DNA of 64,000 nucleotides. It comes from Synechococcus sp. CBW1004. Lineage in GTDB: Bacteria > Cyanobacteriota > Cyanobacteriia > PCC-6307 > Cyanobiaceae. The notes beneath the pieces were generated by a model. That model was not told the DNA's origin and did no database searches. It saw only the letters and a program-made list of their open reading frames with translations. How positions within the stretch are numbered: the stretch's first letter is position 1; each line of letters starts with the position of its first letter. Positions 27,168-36,128 of the stretch are shown one piece after another. The position numbers were made by a program, and so were the translations under genes. Location of the stretch: contig NZ_CP060397.1 of assembly GCF_015840715.1 (NCBI RefSeq), forward strand, positions 1,240,001 to 1,304,000. Direction: 5' to 3'.

Positions 27168-27378
27168 TTAAGAGGACTTGGTAAGTCGTGCGTCTTTCCC
27201 AATGCCGATATTGAAATGTTTATCTTGGTGGAGTAGATCAATGTCCTTATAGGGCCAAGCATGGAGCAATCGCTCATAAAGGTGTCGACTTTGCGAGGCA
27301 GTTGAGCATCCTACTGGTGTAGTAGGAGTATCACGAATTCAACCAAAGCCGTCTTCGCTCTCGATGAACTGCGGAGGT
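27168..27378 (-). pseudogene. C-terminal remnant of an unrecognised protein gene
   Basis: A minus-strand frame with protein-like composition. It reads SSPPQFIESEDGFG, a TGA (probably a former Trp codon), then IRDTPTTPVGCSTASQSRHL, YERLLHAWPYKDIDLLHQDK and HFNIGIGKDARLTKSS, ending at TAA. It is blocked upstream by another TGA, and no start is available. The final TAA falls in the target duplication of IS-A copy 3, so the natural end of the gene is probably preserved. I do not recognise the family. Surrounding genes suggest a polysaccharide-related origin. Confidence 0.4.
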
Positions 27379-27467
27379 GACGAATCAAGCTCTCACATCA
27401 GAGGCTTGATTCATGCTTTTAGGCAGTATCAATACATCAGCTTTCGCCACGGTCTGTTTCCTGGTTA

Positions 27468-27820
27468 GTATGCGTTCAGGGGTCTGGACACGCCGCTACG
27501 CGAATGCATCCGACATGGCGCCTTGCTAAGCGGACAACGTTGAAGTGGAGCTCGCGCTGCTCGACTCAGCAATCCGCCGGCAGCGATGGCATCACCTTGC
27601 CAAGGTGATGAGCGATCCAAGCCTGCTCCAGAAACGACCAGACATCGCGGACCTGTTGCCTGAGCGTGGTGGTGACTGACAGGAGTCAGCTGCGGCAGAT
27701 ACCTCCCTAGCGGGATTGAACGCAATGACTGATCTTGTGCTGAATCACAGACTGACGCAGTGCCCGCTCAGCGGCATTGTTGGTGGGTTCGATTTCCTCG
27801 ATCTCAAGGAAGGTCCAGAG
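27468..27820 (-). mobile_element. IS66 remnant (C-terminal tnpC fragment and one end)
   Basis: Minus-strand frames match the end of the IS66 transposase encoded at 29708-31219: [32 protein letters not shown], and after frame changes VRDVWSFLEQAWIAHHLGKV. The outer end at 27468 (GTATGCGTTCAGGGGTCTGG) resembles the inverted repeat of the intact IS66 (GTAAGCGTTCAGGGGTCGGG). The inner end interrupts the rfbF fragment near 27820. Confidence 0.8.
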
Positions 27821-29603
27821 TCCAGCGGCCACGGAGGGCGCCAATGACCACATCCGCCACCCCGTCGCCATAGGTGAAACAGAAGCTGCTGTCCTTGAGA
27901 TAAGGGCGCACACGACCCAGCCGACCGCCAGTCTGACTCTGTTCGCCAGTATCCACCAGCGTCACCTTCCACGGCTCACTCTTGCGATGGTGCACTTCCA
28001 GCCGATTATCACAGTCCATATGGAAGGTGACATCGCTGGTGTGCAAGAAATAATTATCAGTATTCCTTAATTAGAGCTTGCTGAATTTCGATTGTGGGCT
28101 TTTCCGGCGCGTCAAAGGCGGATCTCTCGGCCCGCACGCCCGAGCAGTGGTGACCGCAGTTTTACTCCTGGAAGCTGACTAAGCAGCCCACAGAAGCGCT
28201 GGACGGCACCGGACAGTGCACAAACCAAGCATCAGGATGTACACAGAGACAAAAATAGCGAACAAGAGGCGCAGTAGCCTCATGATCTTCTCGACATTCA
28301 TGACAAAGAACGCCATCGTGATCACTGTTCTTGATGTTTCAACCAACTTGGTTAGGATTCGATCCAGTCCGTATTTCCGCTTGCCCGTCCCGATTCTTCC
28401 CTCGATCACGGAACGCTTTCTCATGTCTGATTTGAACAGCTCTTGCTGCTCTGCTGTCTGCACCTCGGCTTCGACCTGCTTCTTGCGTGGGCGGCCGCTG
28501 AGTCTGATTTTATTAGCCTCACAGAACTTCTTGTTTCCAGATGTCATATAGATTGAATCGGCACAGATCCGGGCCGGGTAGTATCCTCGCTCTTCCTTGT
28601 ATTGCTCGGCACGTGTGATCAGATCGTTGGCTTCATTGTAGTTGTCCCAGCTGATCCGATCCACATCGACAAAGCCATTGTCATCAGAAATTGAAATCTT
28701 GGCCCCGAACTCGGTTTTCTTGCCCGCCTTGCCTCGCACGATCGGTCTTACATGTGGCTTCATCAGATTCACGATCCTGTCATCGATGCGCCGGCTGTCA
28801 GCGTTATACATCTCCTGTTGCTGCCGGGCGACTTCACTGGCGATCAGCAGCTTGCGGTACAGCTGTGAACCAAGCCCCGAAAGCTCTGCACCGCAATAGA
28901 TCATGCCGTCAATTGCTCTGAGATTACGGCTGATCTCGTTGAGCTGGAAGCGTTTCGCCTCCCGGATCTCCTCACGGCTTGGCTTTTTCTTTTTGATGAT
29001 AACCAGGAATAGGTTATGAGCTTTTACGCTATTGCAGCGCGGCTTGCGGGGAATCTTGCCCTGTAACTGCTTGAACAACTCGTCAATGACCTTCTCCGTT
29101 GTGTCCCGGGACTCAGCAAGCAGCCTCAAGTCCACTGGGTAGGGGATGTCATCAGGCACGCAGGTTGCATCAAGGATCAGAGTTCCCCAGTTGCTGCCAG
29201 GATCGAGCGATGCTGGCTTCACCCCCAGCTCTTCCTCAATGGCCGCAAGCTGCTTGTGATCCTCTGCAGTCATGCCGTCTTCCTGCTCGCAAGTAGCGAG
29301 CATCTCCTGAATCATTGCGATCCCGTTGGCCTTGGTCATAGCATTGCAGACCTTGATCAGCTCAGGGCCAATTCGCTTGCGAAAGTGCACCATCATGGAG
29401 GCGTCAAACGGCGGCAGGGGCTGGTAACCGCTCAAGCCAATGAAAAATTGCAGATAGGGTGATTCCGTGATCAGCTCCACCGTCTCTCGATCCGTCACTC
29501 CCAATCGTCGTTGGATGTAGAGCGCACCGAACGCCATCTGGAAGGGCTTGGCTGGGGCTCCTTTCTTGGCGCTGAACTGGGGCGCGTAGTGGCTTTCCAG
29601 TTG

Positions 29604-31316
29604 GTACCCATTCAGGGGGGCGGGACAGCTCATCGCGAACATCGATACGACTGAACCCTTGACGTCGGCTTGAATCCCGGTTGCATCTCAGGCAGAGACT
29701 TCCTGCGATGACCACCCCTCCGGCCGGGATTTCAGAAGCGGACTGGGCTTCCACTCCGGTGGGCGTGAGGGCTGGCTTCCTTGAGGTTCTTGCACAGCTC
29801 CAGAGACAACAGCAGGAGAACGACCAGCTCCGAGCGCAGCTCACCGACCTGGCGACGGAACTGGCCAGCCTGCGCGAGCGGATCGGCCGCAACTCCCGCA
29901 ACTCCTCCAAGCCGCCCTCCAGTGACGGCACGGGTTTTAAGCCGCCCACCCGCTGCAAAGGCACTGGTCGCAAGCGGGGTGGTCAGCAGGGGCACCCGGG
30001 AGCAGGGCCGGAGCTGCTGCCGATCGCGCGTGTGGATGAGGTGCTCGAGCACCACCCGGACGCCTGCCGCCGCTGCGGCACCCTGCTACAGGGGGAGGAT
30101 GCGGAGCCGCTGCGCCATCAGGTGATCGAGATTCCACCGATCAGACCGGTGGTGATCGAACACCGTCTGCACCGTCTGGTCTGCCCCTGCTGCTCCACCA
30201 GCACCTGCGCCGAGCTGCCGGCGGATGTGGAGCCCAGCCGCTACGGCCCACGCCTGAGCGGCCTGGTGGGACTGCTGGGCAGCGCCTTTCCCCTGAGTTT
30301 CGGCCGAACCCAGGCGCTGCTGGATCAGCTGCTGGGTGTGGAAATCAGCCGCGGCGCTATCGCCACCATCCGGGCACGTCTGAGCGCAGCCCTGCAGCAG
30401 GCGGTGGAGGAAGCCCTGGAGGTGGCCCGGCAGCAGCCGGTGGCCTACGTGGATGAAACCGGCGCCCCCACCGGCAACGCCGACGGTTGTAATCCTGCTG
30501 GCAGGCGCGGCTGGCAGTGGGTCATGGTCACACCACTGGTTACGGTGTTCCTGCAGGGCCTGAGCCGCTCAAGTGCAGCGGCAATGGAGCTTCTGGGCCA
30601 TACCTTTGCAGGGATCGTGGTGAGTGATCGCTTCTCGGCCTACAACCACCTGCCCGTGGAGCAGCGGCAGCTGTGCTGGGCCCACCTGATCCGGGATCTG
30701 GCGGCCATCGCTGAACGCCAGGGCGCCAGCAGGGAGATCGGAGCCCAGATGCTGGCTCTGCAGCAGCATCTGTTCGCTCACTGGCACCAGTGGAAGAGCG
30801 GAGCGATCGACCGGCCCCAGCTCCTGCATCGATGCCACCCCCTCCGCTTGGCGTTCGAGGCCACGCTGCAGCGGGTGGTGGATCTGGGCTGTGAGCGGGG
30901 CGAGCAAACGCCCTGGGCCCAGACGGTGCGAACCTGTCGCCAGTTGCTGCAGCGCAAGCAGGCGCTCTGGACTTTTCTGCAAACGCCAGGGATCGAGCCC
31001 ACCAACAACGCTGCCGAGCGGGCACTGCGGCAATCGGTGATTCACCGCAAGATCAGCCATGGCGTCCAGTCCTCCGGCGGCGCCATCTGCCGCAGCCGGT
31101 TGCTCACCGTCACCGCCACCCTGCGGCAGCAGGGCCGCGATGTCTGGCAATTCCTGGAGCAGGCCTGGATTGCCCATCGCCTCGGCGGCGTGATGCCATC
31201 GCTGGTGCCGGATCGCTGAGGCAGCGATCACACGTGGAAGGAACAGATGGCCCCTCTCAGAGGAGAGATCGGAGATTGACTGACGCACTGGGGTGTCCCG
31301 ACCCCTGAACGCTTAC
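29604..31316 (+). mobile_element. IS66-family element, single-gene form (1,713 bp)
   Basis: Starts GTACCCATTCAGGGG at 29604; the right end, read inward, starts GTAAGCGTTCAGGGGTCGGG at 31316. The 8-bp duplication TCCAGTTG (29596-29603, 31317-31324) is the size typical of IS66. Only tnpC is present, with no tnpA or tnpB, as in short IS66 relatives. Confidence 0.9.
29708..31219 (+). CDS. tnpC: IS66-family transposase TnpC
   Basis: About 503 aa. A coiled-coil/leucine-zipper region at residues about 20-65 (LAQLQRQQQENDQLRAQLTD) is followed by the NSRNSSKPPSSDGTGFKPP hinge and a zinc-ribbon (CRRCGTLL ... CPCCSTSTC). The DDE core has VAYVDETGAPTGNADG (D), IVVSDRFSAYNHL (D) and IEPTNNAAERALRQSV (E). 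MTTPPAGISEADW at 29708 is preferred over an ATG nine codons earlier. It is full length and plausibly active. Confidence 0.9.
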   Translation: MTTPPAGISEADWASTPVGVRAGFLEVLAQLQRQQQENDQLRAQLTDLATELASLRERIGRNSRNSSKPPSSDGTGFKPPTRCKGTGRKRGGQQGHPGAGPELLPIARVDEVLEHHPDACRRCGTLLQGEDAEPLRHQVIEIPPIRPVVIEHRLHRLVCPCCSTSTCAELPADVEPSRYGPRLSGLVGLLGSAFPLSFGRTQALLDQLLGVEISRGAIATIRARLSAALQQAVEEALEVARQQPVAYVDETGAPTGNADGCNPAGRRGWQWVMVTPLVTVFLQGLSRSSAAAMELLGHTFAGIVVSDRFSAYNHLPVEQRQLCWAHLIRDLAAIAERQGASREIGAQMLALQQHLFAHWHQWKSGAIDRPQLLHRCHPLRLAFEATLQRVVDLGCERGEQTPWAQTVRTCRQLLQRKQALWTFLQTPGIEPTNNAAERALRQSVIHRKISHGVQSSGGAICRSRLLTVTATLRQQGRDVWQFLEQAWIAHRLGGVMPSLVPDR

Positions 31317-31732
31317 TCCAGTTGAATCCACGGAATCAACTTGTGGAGCAGAACCCAGCGGTTGTTGGGATCGAGCTTCCCGCCAAAGGGCGAGTGAAAC
31401 TCCTCAATCGACAGCTGACCGGTGTGCTGAAAAACGTACATTTGCGTGTCAGCAGGTTCTTCTAAGCCAGGAATGGCTGATTACAGGCCATCCTATCATG
31501 AGATTCCTGTTGGAATCAACTGCGGGGCAGTGGGTCTGGGATTCTCAGCAGGCCCTAATTAGACACCCTTTGTAACCACAGCAAACTACAAACTCGTGAA
31601 TACCAAAGTGGGTTTAGATTTTCAGGATATGCCAAAGAATCGGCTTGCCACCCACCTCCACCATCGGTTTCGGCCTGAGATGGGTCTCCTCGGAGAGGCG
31701 TGTTCCAAGGCCACCGACCAAGTTCACGGCGT

Positions 31733-33643
31733 TCATGCGCGAACCCTCGATCCATCCATCTGGGATTGTTGGCGCCAGAGATTGGAATAGACCCCTCTCT
31801 GGCTGAGGAGATCGGCATGCGTTCCTGTCTCCACGATCCGTCCGCTCTCAAGGACGAGAATCTGGTCCGCCCTCACGATCGTGCTGAGGCGGTGCGCAAT
31901 CACCAGAACCGTGTGGTTCCGCTCAAAGCGCTCGATGGCCTCCTGCACCAGCCGTTCGCTCTGGGAATCCAAGGCACTGGTGGCTTCATCCAAGATGAGA
32001 AGCTCCGGGTCGCGCAGAATTGCCCTTGCCAGGCTCAGCCGTTGGCGTTGGCCACCACTGAGTCGGTAGCCGCGCTCGCCGATCAAGGTGTCGTAGGCCT
32101 GCGGCAAAGTCTCGATGAAGCCCGTTGCCTGAGCCGCTGCGCAGGCCTTTCTGATACTGGCTGCAGTGGCACCAGGCGTGCCGTAACTGACGTTCTCGGC
32201 GATCGTGGCGTTGAACAGAAATGTGTCCTGACTCACCACCCCAAGGCGCTGCTGCCAGCTGGCCAGATCGAGCTGATCCAGCGGGAGGCCATCGATGAGG
32301 ATCTGTCCCTGGCTAGGTGAATAAAGCCCGGTGAGCAGATCGGCGATGGAGCTCTTGCCGGCGCCACTGGAGCCCACCAGCGCCAGCATCTGGCCTCGGG
32401 GCAAGGTGAAGCTGATGTCTTCCAGCGCTGGGGCCAGATCTGGTGCATAGCGGAGACCAACCTGATCAAACCGCAGCTGCTGGGAAAGCGTGTGGAATAG
32501 CACACCACCCTGCCGGCGAAACTCCTTGCCCTGAGGAGAGAGAATCTCGTTCAGCCGTTGCATGCGGCTGCTGTTGTCAGCGAAGCCGCTGAACGTAGCC
32601 GCCAGCCCGCTGATGCGTTGATTGAGGCGCTGCAGGGCGAGTACAAAGGTGACCAGGCTGGGCAGGATGCCACTGCTCCGAGATCCGAGCACCAGCAGGC
32701 TGAACACCGCAATCACAGAGATGGCGAAAATTGGCAGGAAGCTGGAGATTGGGCCCAGTACGGAAAAGCGGCGCACCTGAGCACGAAGAGCCTGCTCCAG
32801 ATCGCCCATGCGGCAGCGCAGTCGTCGATCAGCGGCATCGAGCTGCCCGCTGCTGTGCAGCAGACGCAAGCCCTGAAAATCCTCGGTGACGCGGGTGCTG
32901 ATGGCCACCCCGGCCTGCATGACAGTCCTGGAGCCAGCGCGGATCCTTGGCAGCAGTACCTTCTGAATGAGGGTGATCACACCTGCCATCAGAACCGCAG
33001 CCACAAGCATCCACGGCGAAATCCCCACCAGCACCGCCAGGTAGGTGAGGGTGAGCAGCACACCCGTCAACAGCCCCGTGGTGAGATCCACCTGGGATTG
33101 CAAGGCGGTAGGACCGGCTGCGGCGTAGTTGGTGAGGTCGCCGACCTTGTAACCACTGGCACAGGCATAGCTGAAGCTCAGAACCTGGGTATGAATACGG
33201 GCCGTGACCAGTGCCTTGCAGCGTGCCGAGAAATAGCCGGCACTTACCAGATTCACATAGCGTGTGAGACTTTGGAGTGCTTGCAGCAATACAGCCAGCG
33301 CCAACAGGCTGATCACCAACGTGGTCGCATGCAATCCACGCAGCCAGAGCGCCCCCTCAGGCCACCAGCTGAGCAGCGGTTTGGTCTGCCAGTTGAGGGG
33401 TGCGCCTCTGCCTGCCGAAAGCACTTCCACCGCCAGAAACACAACACCCAGCGTGGCCCCTTCGCTGAACGCCTCCATCAGGCTGCTGATCACATTCACC
33501 GCGATCAGACGCCACTGCTGCCGTGCTGTCTGCCTGATCAGTTGCGCTGCAGGCTCCCGACTCAGAATCGGCGTCAGAACGGCTCCGAAATGACGCTTCC
33601 CGAAGTCGCGCACCCAGCGGCGTTGGTGGAAGGGTAACGGCAT
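31733..33643 (-). CDS. ABC exporter, fused membrane and ATPase domains (MsbA-like)
   Basis: A 636-aa half-transporter that would dimerise in the inner membrane and export a lipid-linked or hydrophobic substrate, here plausibly a glycolipid intermediate. The N-terminal 340 residues or so contain about six hydrophobic spans (for example [20 protein letters not shown]). The ATPase domain has Walker [19 protein letters not shown] (about 415-432), Q-loop [12 protein letters not shown], signature [17 protein letters not shown], Walker [15 protein letters not shown] and the H-loop VIAHRLSTI. Its ATG overlaps the stop of an upstream remnant frame (TAATG), and its stop overlaps the rfbF start (ATGA), so it lay mid-operon. 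Confidence 0.88.
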   Translation of the reverse strand: MPLPFHQRRWVRDFGKRHFGAVLTPILSREPAAQLIRQTARQQWRLIAVNVISSLMEAFSEGATLGVVFLAVEVLSAGRGAPLNWQTKPLLSWWPEGALWLRGLHATTLVISLLALAVLLQALQSLTRYVNLVSAGYFSARCKALVTARIHTQVLSFSYACASGYKVGDLTNYAAAGPTALQSQVDLTTGLLTGVLLTLTYLAVLVGISPWMLVAAVLMAGVITLIQKVLLPRIRAGSRTVMQAGVAISTRVTEDFQGLRLLHSSGQLDAADRRLRCRMGDLEQALRAQVRRFSVLGPISSFLPIFAISVIAVFSLLVLGSRSSGILPSLVTFVLALQRLNQRISGLAATFSGFADNSSRMQRLNEILSPQGKEFRRQGGVLFHTLSQQLRFDQVGLRYAPDLAPALEDISFTLPRGQMLALVGSSGAGKSSIADLLTGLYSPSQGQILIDGLPLDQLDLASWQQRLGVVSQDTFLFNATIAENVSYGTPGATAASIRKACAAAQATGFIETLPQAYDTLIGERGYRLSGGQRQRLSLARAILRDPELLILDEATSALDSQSERLVQEAIERFERNHTVLVIAHRLSTIVRADQILVLESGRIVETGTHADLLSQRGVYSNLWRQQSQMDGSRVRA

Positions 33644-33912
33644 TAGGTGAAGCTGAACATGAACGCGATCGGATTAGCGAAAGGATCAAGCCAGCCCGAA
33701 AGTGATACTGGAAGGCTTTGAAGAATCAAGTTTAAACAACTATGAAATGGGATGATCATTGACGTCACTGCATCCAGGCAGGCTAGGACCAGAAACAGAT
33801 CCCGGCAACCACCGAGATCCTTCCAATGCTGCTTTTCGATCCGGTTGGGCTCGAGCACCAGCAGCTTCTGGGCTGGATTACTGACGGCGTGGCGGCGTCT
33901 GGATAGGAACAA
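33643..33912 (-). pseudogene. Remnant resembling the N-terminus of an ABC-2 polysaccharide permease
   Basis: The frame contains LLVLEPNRIEKQHWKDLGGC and RDLFLVLACLDAV, which recall the cytoplasmic N-terminus of Wzm-type permeases (pattern EPxRxEKQYWKDLWRYRELFxFLAWRD). The following membrane domain is missing and replaced by about 40 unrelated codons. The TAA overlaps the start of the ABC exporter gene (TAATG), so the 3' end may be original and the middle deleted. The identification is tentative. Confidence 0.42.
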
Positions 33913-34154
33913 GGCGTTTAGAACGTTGTTTGTCTCATCATTGAATCGGTTTTATGCATCGGTTCCATCAATCTGACAGGAGGTTGCAATGCGCTGTAGT
34001 GATCCGCCTCAGCCTGAGCCTCCGCCAGCTTCGGATCAATCAGCATTCATAGCAAAGTCCCTGGCCATTGCCTGCGGAGAAGGCTGCGCCAATCCACATC
34101 GATCAACCTGTTGAACCTGCCAGTGCAACACATACAGATCCGGACACCGCAACA

Positions 34155-34822
34155 TCAGATCCAGGCCAGACAGGCAGCCAGATCGGCAGGCCCCTGGAAA
34201 TCGAGCAGGGCTTCCGCCAGATCCTCCAGCTGCTCCAGCGGAAGCGCCTGGATGCGCGCCCTGGTGGGCCACCTCAGGGGGCCGAAGGGGCGGTTGAGCT
34301 GACGGAGGGTGACAGGCGCTTCACCCTCCTGACGGCCTTTGGCTTCACCCTCCTGCCGGCCCTCGGCGAATCAATCATGCGCCGCCCTGGTGTGGCACAG
34401 TTCCTCCATGGGAATGCCAGCCATCACCATCAAGTCCTCGTTGGTGAGATTGGGAAGCCTCTGCATCAGCATAGGCAGCACAACCTGGTCCAGATCCGGT
34501 TGGCTGGCGAGGATCTGCTGACTGCTGGCCGCCAGCTCGCTCTCGGGGCGCACCGGCAGGGTGAGCAGGTTCAGCAGAGGATCGAGGTCGGCCTTGCGGC
34601 TGAACGCATCCAGCCGGATCCAGTGCACCTCCTACAAGACGACCTGCAGCAGACGAGGTGGCTTGGATGGACCCAGGCTCAGCCGGCCATGGGGCGTGAG
34701 CACCGCGACTTCAAGCTGTTCCACCCTGGGATGGCGCTGCACGAAGCGGAGGCTCTGGGCAGAGCGCGGATCAGGTCGGGGGCGCTCTGGAAGACCCTGT
34801 AGTACCAGCGGTCTGTGTTCAA
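34155..34822 (-). pseudogene. Decayed DUF2887/DUF4351 (Rpn/PD-(D/E)XK-like) gene
   Basis: Three stretches of this cyanobacterium-rich family can be recognised. The N-terminus is LNTDRWYYRVFQSAPDLIRA, starting from TTG at 34822. A middle part is LNLLTLPVRPESELA ... LVVLPMLMQRLPNLTNEDLM-like sequence at 34628-34371. The C-terminus has two copies of EGRQEGEA, then LRQL, ARIQALPLEQLEDLAEALLD and FQGPADLAA. Frameshifts, a TAG near 34635 and a TGA near 34372 break it, and the catalytic segment is missing. Intact members are proposed recombination-promoting nucleases or transposase-like proteins. Confidence 0.6.
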
Positions 34823-34876
34823 AGTTGCGGTGGTGACATGGGCTGGCTGCGGCTGGCCAAGGGCTCGCTGCCGGCA

Positions 34877-36025
34877 TCAGGGCTGATCTGGCGATGAACC
34901 GGTGATCGCAGCGCGCACGGCCCTGCAGATGCGCTGCAGATCAGCGCTGGAGAGTTCCGGATAAATCGGCAGGCACAGCACCTCGCGGCCCATCTGCGCT
35001 GCCACTGGATAGCGCTTCGGGTCGGCGCTGGCGTTGCTGCGGTAATACTGAAACTCGGGGATCAACGGGTGGAAATAGCGTCTCGGCACGATGCCCTCGG
35101 CCCGCAGCCGCTCCACCAGCTGGTCACGGTCCAGCGGCGCCTGGTCCGTGATCCGCACGGGAAAATAGGCGTAATTGGCCCTCTGGGCCTGGCCGAACTC
35201 CGGCAGCAGCAGGCCCGGTAGATCCGTTAGCTGATCCCGGTAGGCCTCCGCCACGCGCTGGCGCTCGGCAATCGCCGCATCGATACCCGGCAGCTGGGCC
35301 AGGCCCACCGCCGCATGCAGCTCGCTCATCTTGGCGTTGATGCCGTTGGCCGCAACCGTCACCTCATCAACGAAGCCGAAGTTCTTGAGGCGATCAATCC
35401 GCTTCTTGGTCTTCGCGTCGGGGCAGATGATCGCACCGCCCTCAAAGGTGTTGAACACCTTGGTGGCATGGAAGCTCAGCACGCTCAGATCACCGTGCTG
35501 CAGCAGCGAGCCGCAGTGGCATTCCACCCCGAAGGCATGGGCGGCGTCGTAGATCACCTTCAGGTTGTAGTCGTCGGCGATGCGCTGGATCGCCTCCACA
35601 TCACACGGAAAGCCGTAGCAGTGCACCGGCAGGATCGCCGTGGTGCGCGGCGTGATGCAGGCCTCGATGCTGGCCGGATCCAGCCCGTAGGTGTGGGGAT
35701 CGATGTCGGCAAACACCGGCTCCAGGCCGTTCCAGCTCAGCGCCTCGCTGGTGGCCACGAACGAAAACGGCGTGGTGATCACCTCCCCCTGCAGCCGCAG
35801 AGCCTTGAGCGCAATCAGCAGCGCCAGGGTGCCGTTGGCCACCAGCGCCAGATGCTCCACCCCCAGGTAGGCCGCCAGCTCCTCTTCGAGCTGCTGATGC
35901 AGCGGCCCACCATTGGTGAGGATGCGCCGCTCCCACACCCCCTCCAGCAGGCGTGTCACCTCCGCCAGCGGCGGCAGGTGCGGGCGGGTGACGTAAATGG
36001 GCTCAGGTGGAGTGACGTCGCTCAA
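34877..36025 (-). CDS. DegT/DnrJ/EryC1/StrS-type sugar aminotransferase
   Basis: A 382-aa PLP enzyme, likely converting a keto-sugar nucleotide to an amino-sugar nucleotide. Features in order: NGGPLHQQLEEELAAYLGVE, VANGTLALLIALKAL, the PLP-phosphate/ring region TTPFSFVATSEAL, YDAAHAFGVE (Asp that binds the PLP nitrogen), LSFHATKVFNTFEGGAI with the Schiff-base lysine, and the C-terminal PRRYFHPLIPEFQYYR region. Length is normal. It starts about 100 bp downstream of a galE gene on the same strand. The sugar cannot be specified; the N-terminal domain resembles enzymes acting on dTDP- or UDP-linked 4-keto sugars. Confidence 0.82.
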   Translation of the reverse strand: MSDVTPPEPIYVTRPHLPPLAEVTRLLEGVWERRILTNGGPLHQQLEEELAAYLGVEHLALVANGTLALLIALKALRLQGEVITTPFSFVATSEALSWNGLEPVFADIDPHTYGLDPASIEACITPRTTAILPVHCYGFPCDVEAIQRIADDYNLKVIYDAAHAFGVECHCGSLLQHGDLSVLSFHATKVFNTFEGGAIICPDAKTKKRIDRLKNFGFVDEVTVAANGINAKMSELHAAVGLAQLPGIDAAIAERQRVAEAYRDQLTDLPGLLLPEFGQAQRANYAYFPVRITDQAPLDRDQLVERLRAEGIVPRRYFHPLIPEFQYYRSNASADPKRYPVAAQMGREVLCLPIYPELSSADLQRICRAVRAAITGSSPDQP

Positions 36026-36128
36026 AACAGGGGGTGGGAACAGAGTGGGGGCGGGTTTACATCGCGCTCACCGGTGCCTTTGGCCATCTAGAGCGGCTTG
36101 ATGCGTCGGCGAATCAAGGTGGAGCCTC

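Larger units (their letters stand above)
28179..31441 (-). pseudogene. IS-E transposase, split by IS66
   Basis: The N-terminal 40 codons (ATG at 31441; HTGQLSIEEFHSPFGGKLDP, then NNRWVLL and LIPWIQLE) and the rest (29595-28179; SHYAPQFSAKKGAPAKPF, MMVHFRKRIGPE, LILDATCVPDDIPYP, FGAKISISDDNGF, ICADSIYMTSGN, RSVIEGRIGTGKRKYG) join in frame across the 8-bp duplication TCCAGTTG. Apart from the IS66 insertion the gene looks intact. It is related to the IS-B and IS-F transposases. Confidence 0.88.
28074..31555 (-). mobile_element. IS-E (about 1,761 bp) interrupted by IS66
   Basis: The left end GAGCTTGCTGAATTTC (28074) pairs with the right end ...TCTCAGCAGGCCC (31555). The 6-bp duplication TAATTA flanks it at 28068-28073 and 31556-31561. 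Subtracting IS66 (1,713 bp) and its 8-bp duplication gives 1,761 bp, the length of IS-B2. It sits inside rfbF. Confidence 0.9.
27821..31736 (-). pseudogene. rfbF: Glucose-1-phosphate cytidylyltransferase, shattered by IS-E and IS66
   Basis: Two pieces of one gene separated by IS-E. The 5' piece (31736-31562) reads [33 protein letters not shown], a TAA in place of a Tyr-type codon, then THFGIHEFVVCCGYKGCLIK. The 3' piece (28073-27821) reads [38 protein letters not shown] and [10 protein letters not shown], and stops at an IS66 remnant. Around the join a 2-base loss shifts the frame. The ATG at 31736 overlaps the stop of the ABC transporter gene as ATGA, so it was the next gene of that operon. 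The enzyme would make CDP-glucose, precursor of CDP-dideoxyhexoses. The GGLGTRL-type nucleotide-binding loop and KP motif identify it. Confidence 0.85.

Noticed and set aside
31462-31555. 94-bp exact repeat with 7908-8001 as a possible new small repeat family
   Set aside because: It is simply the right terminus of IS-E; the 7908 copy is a relic of the same kind of element.
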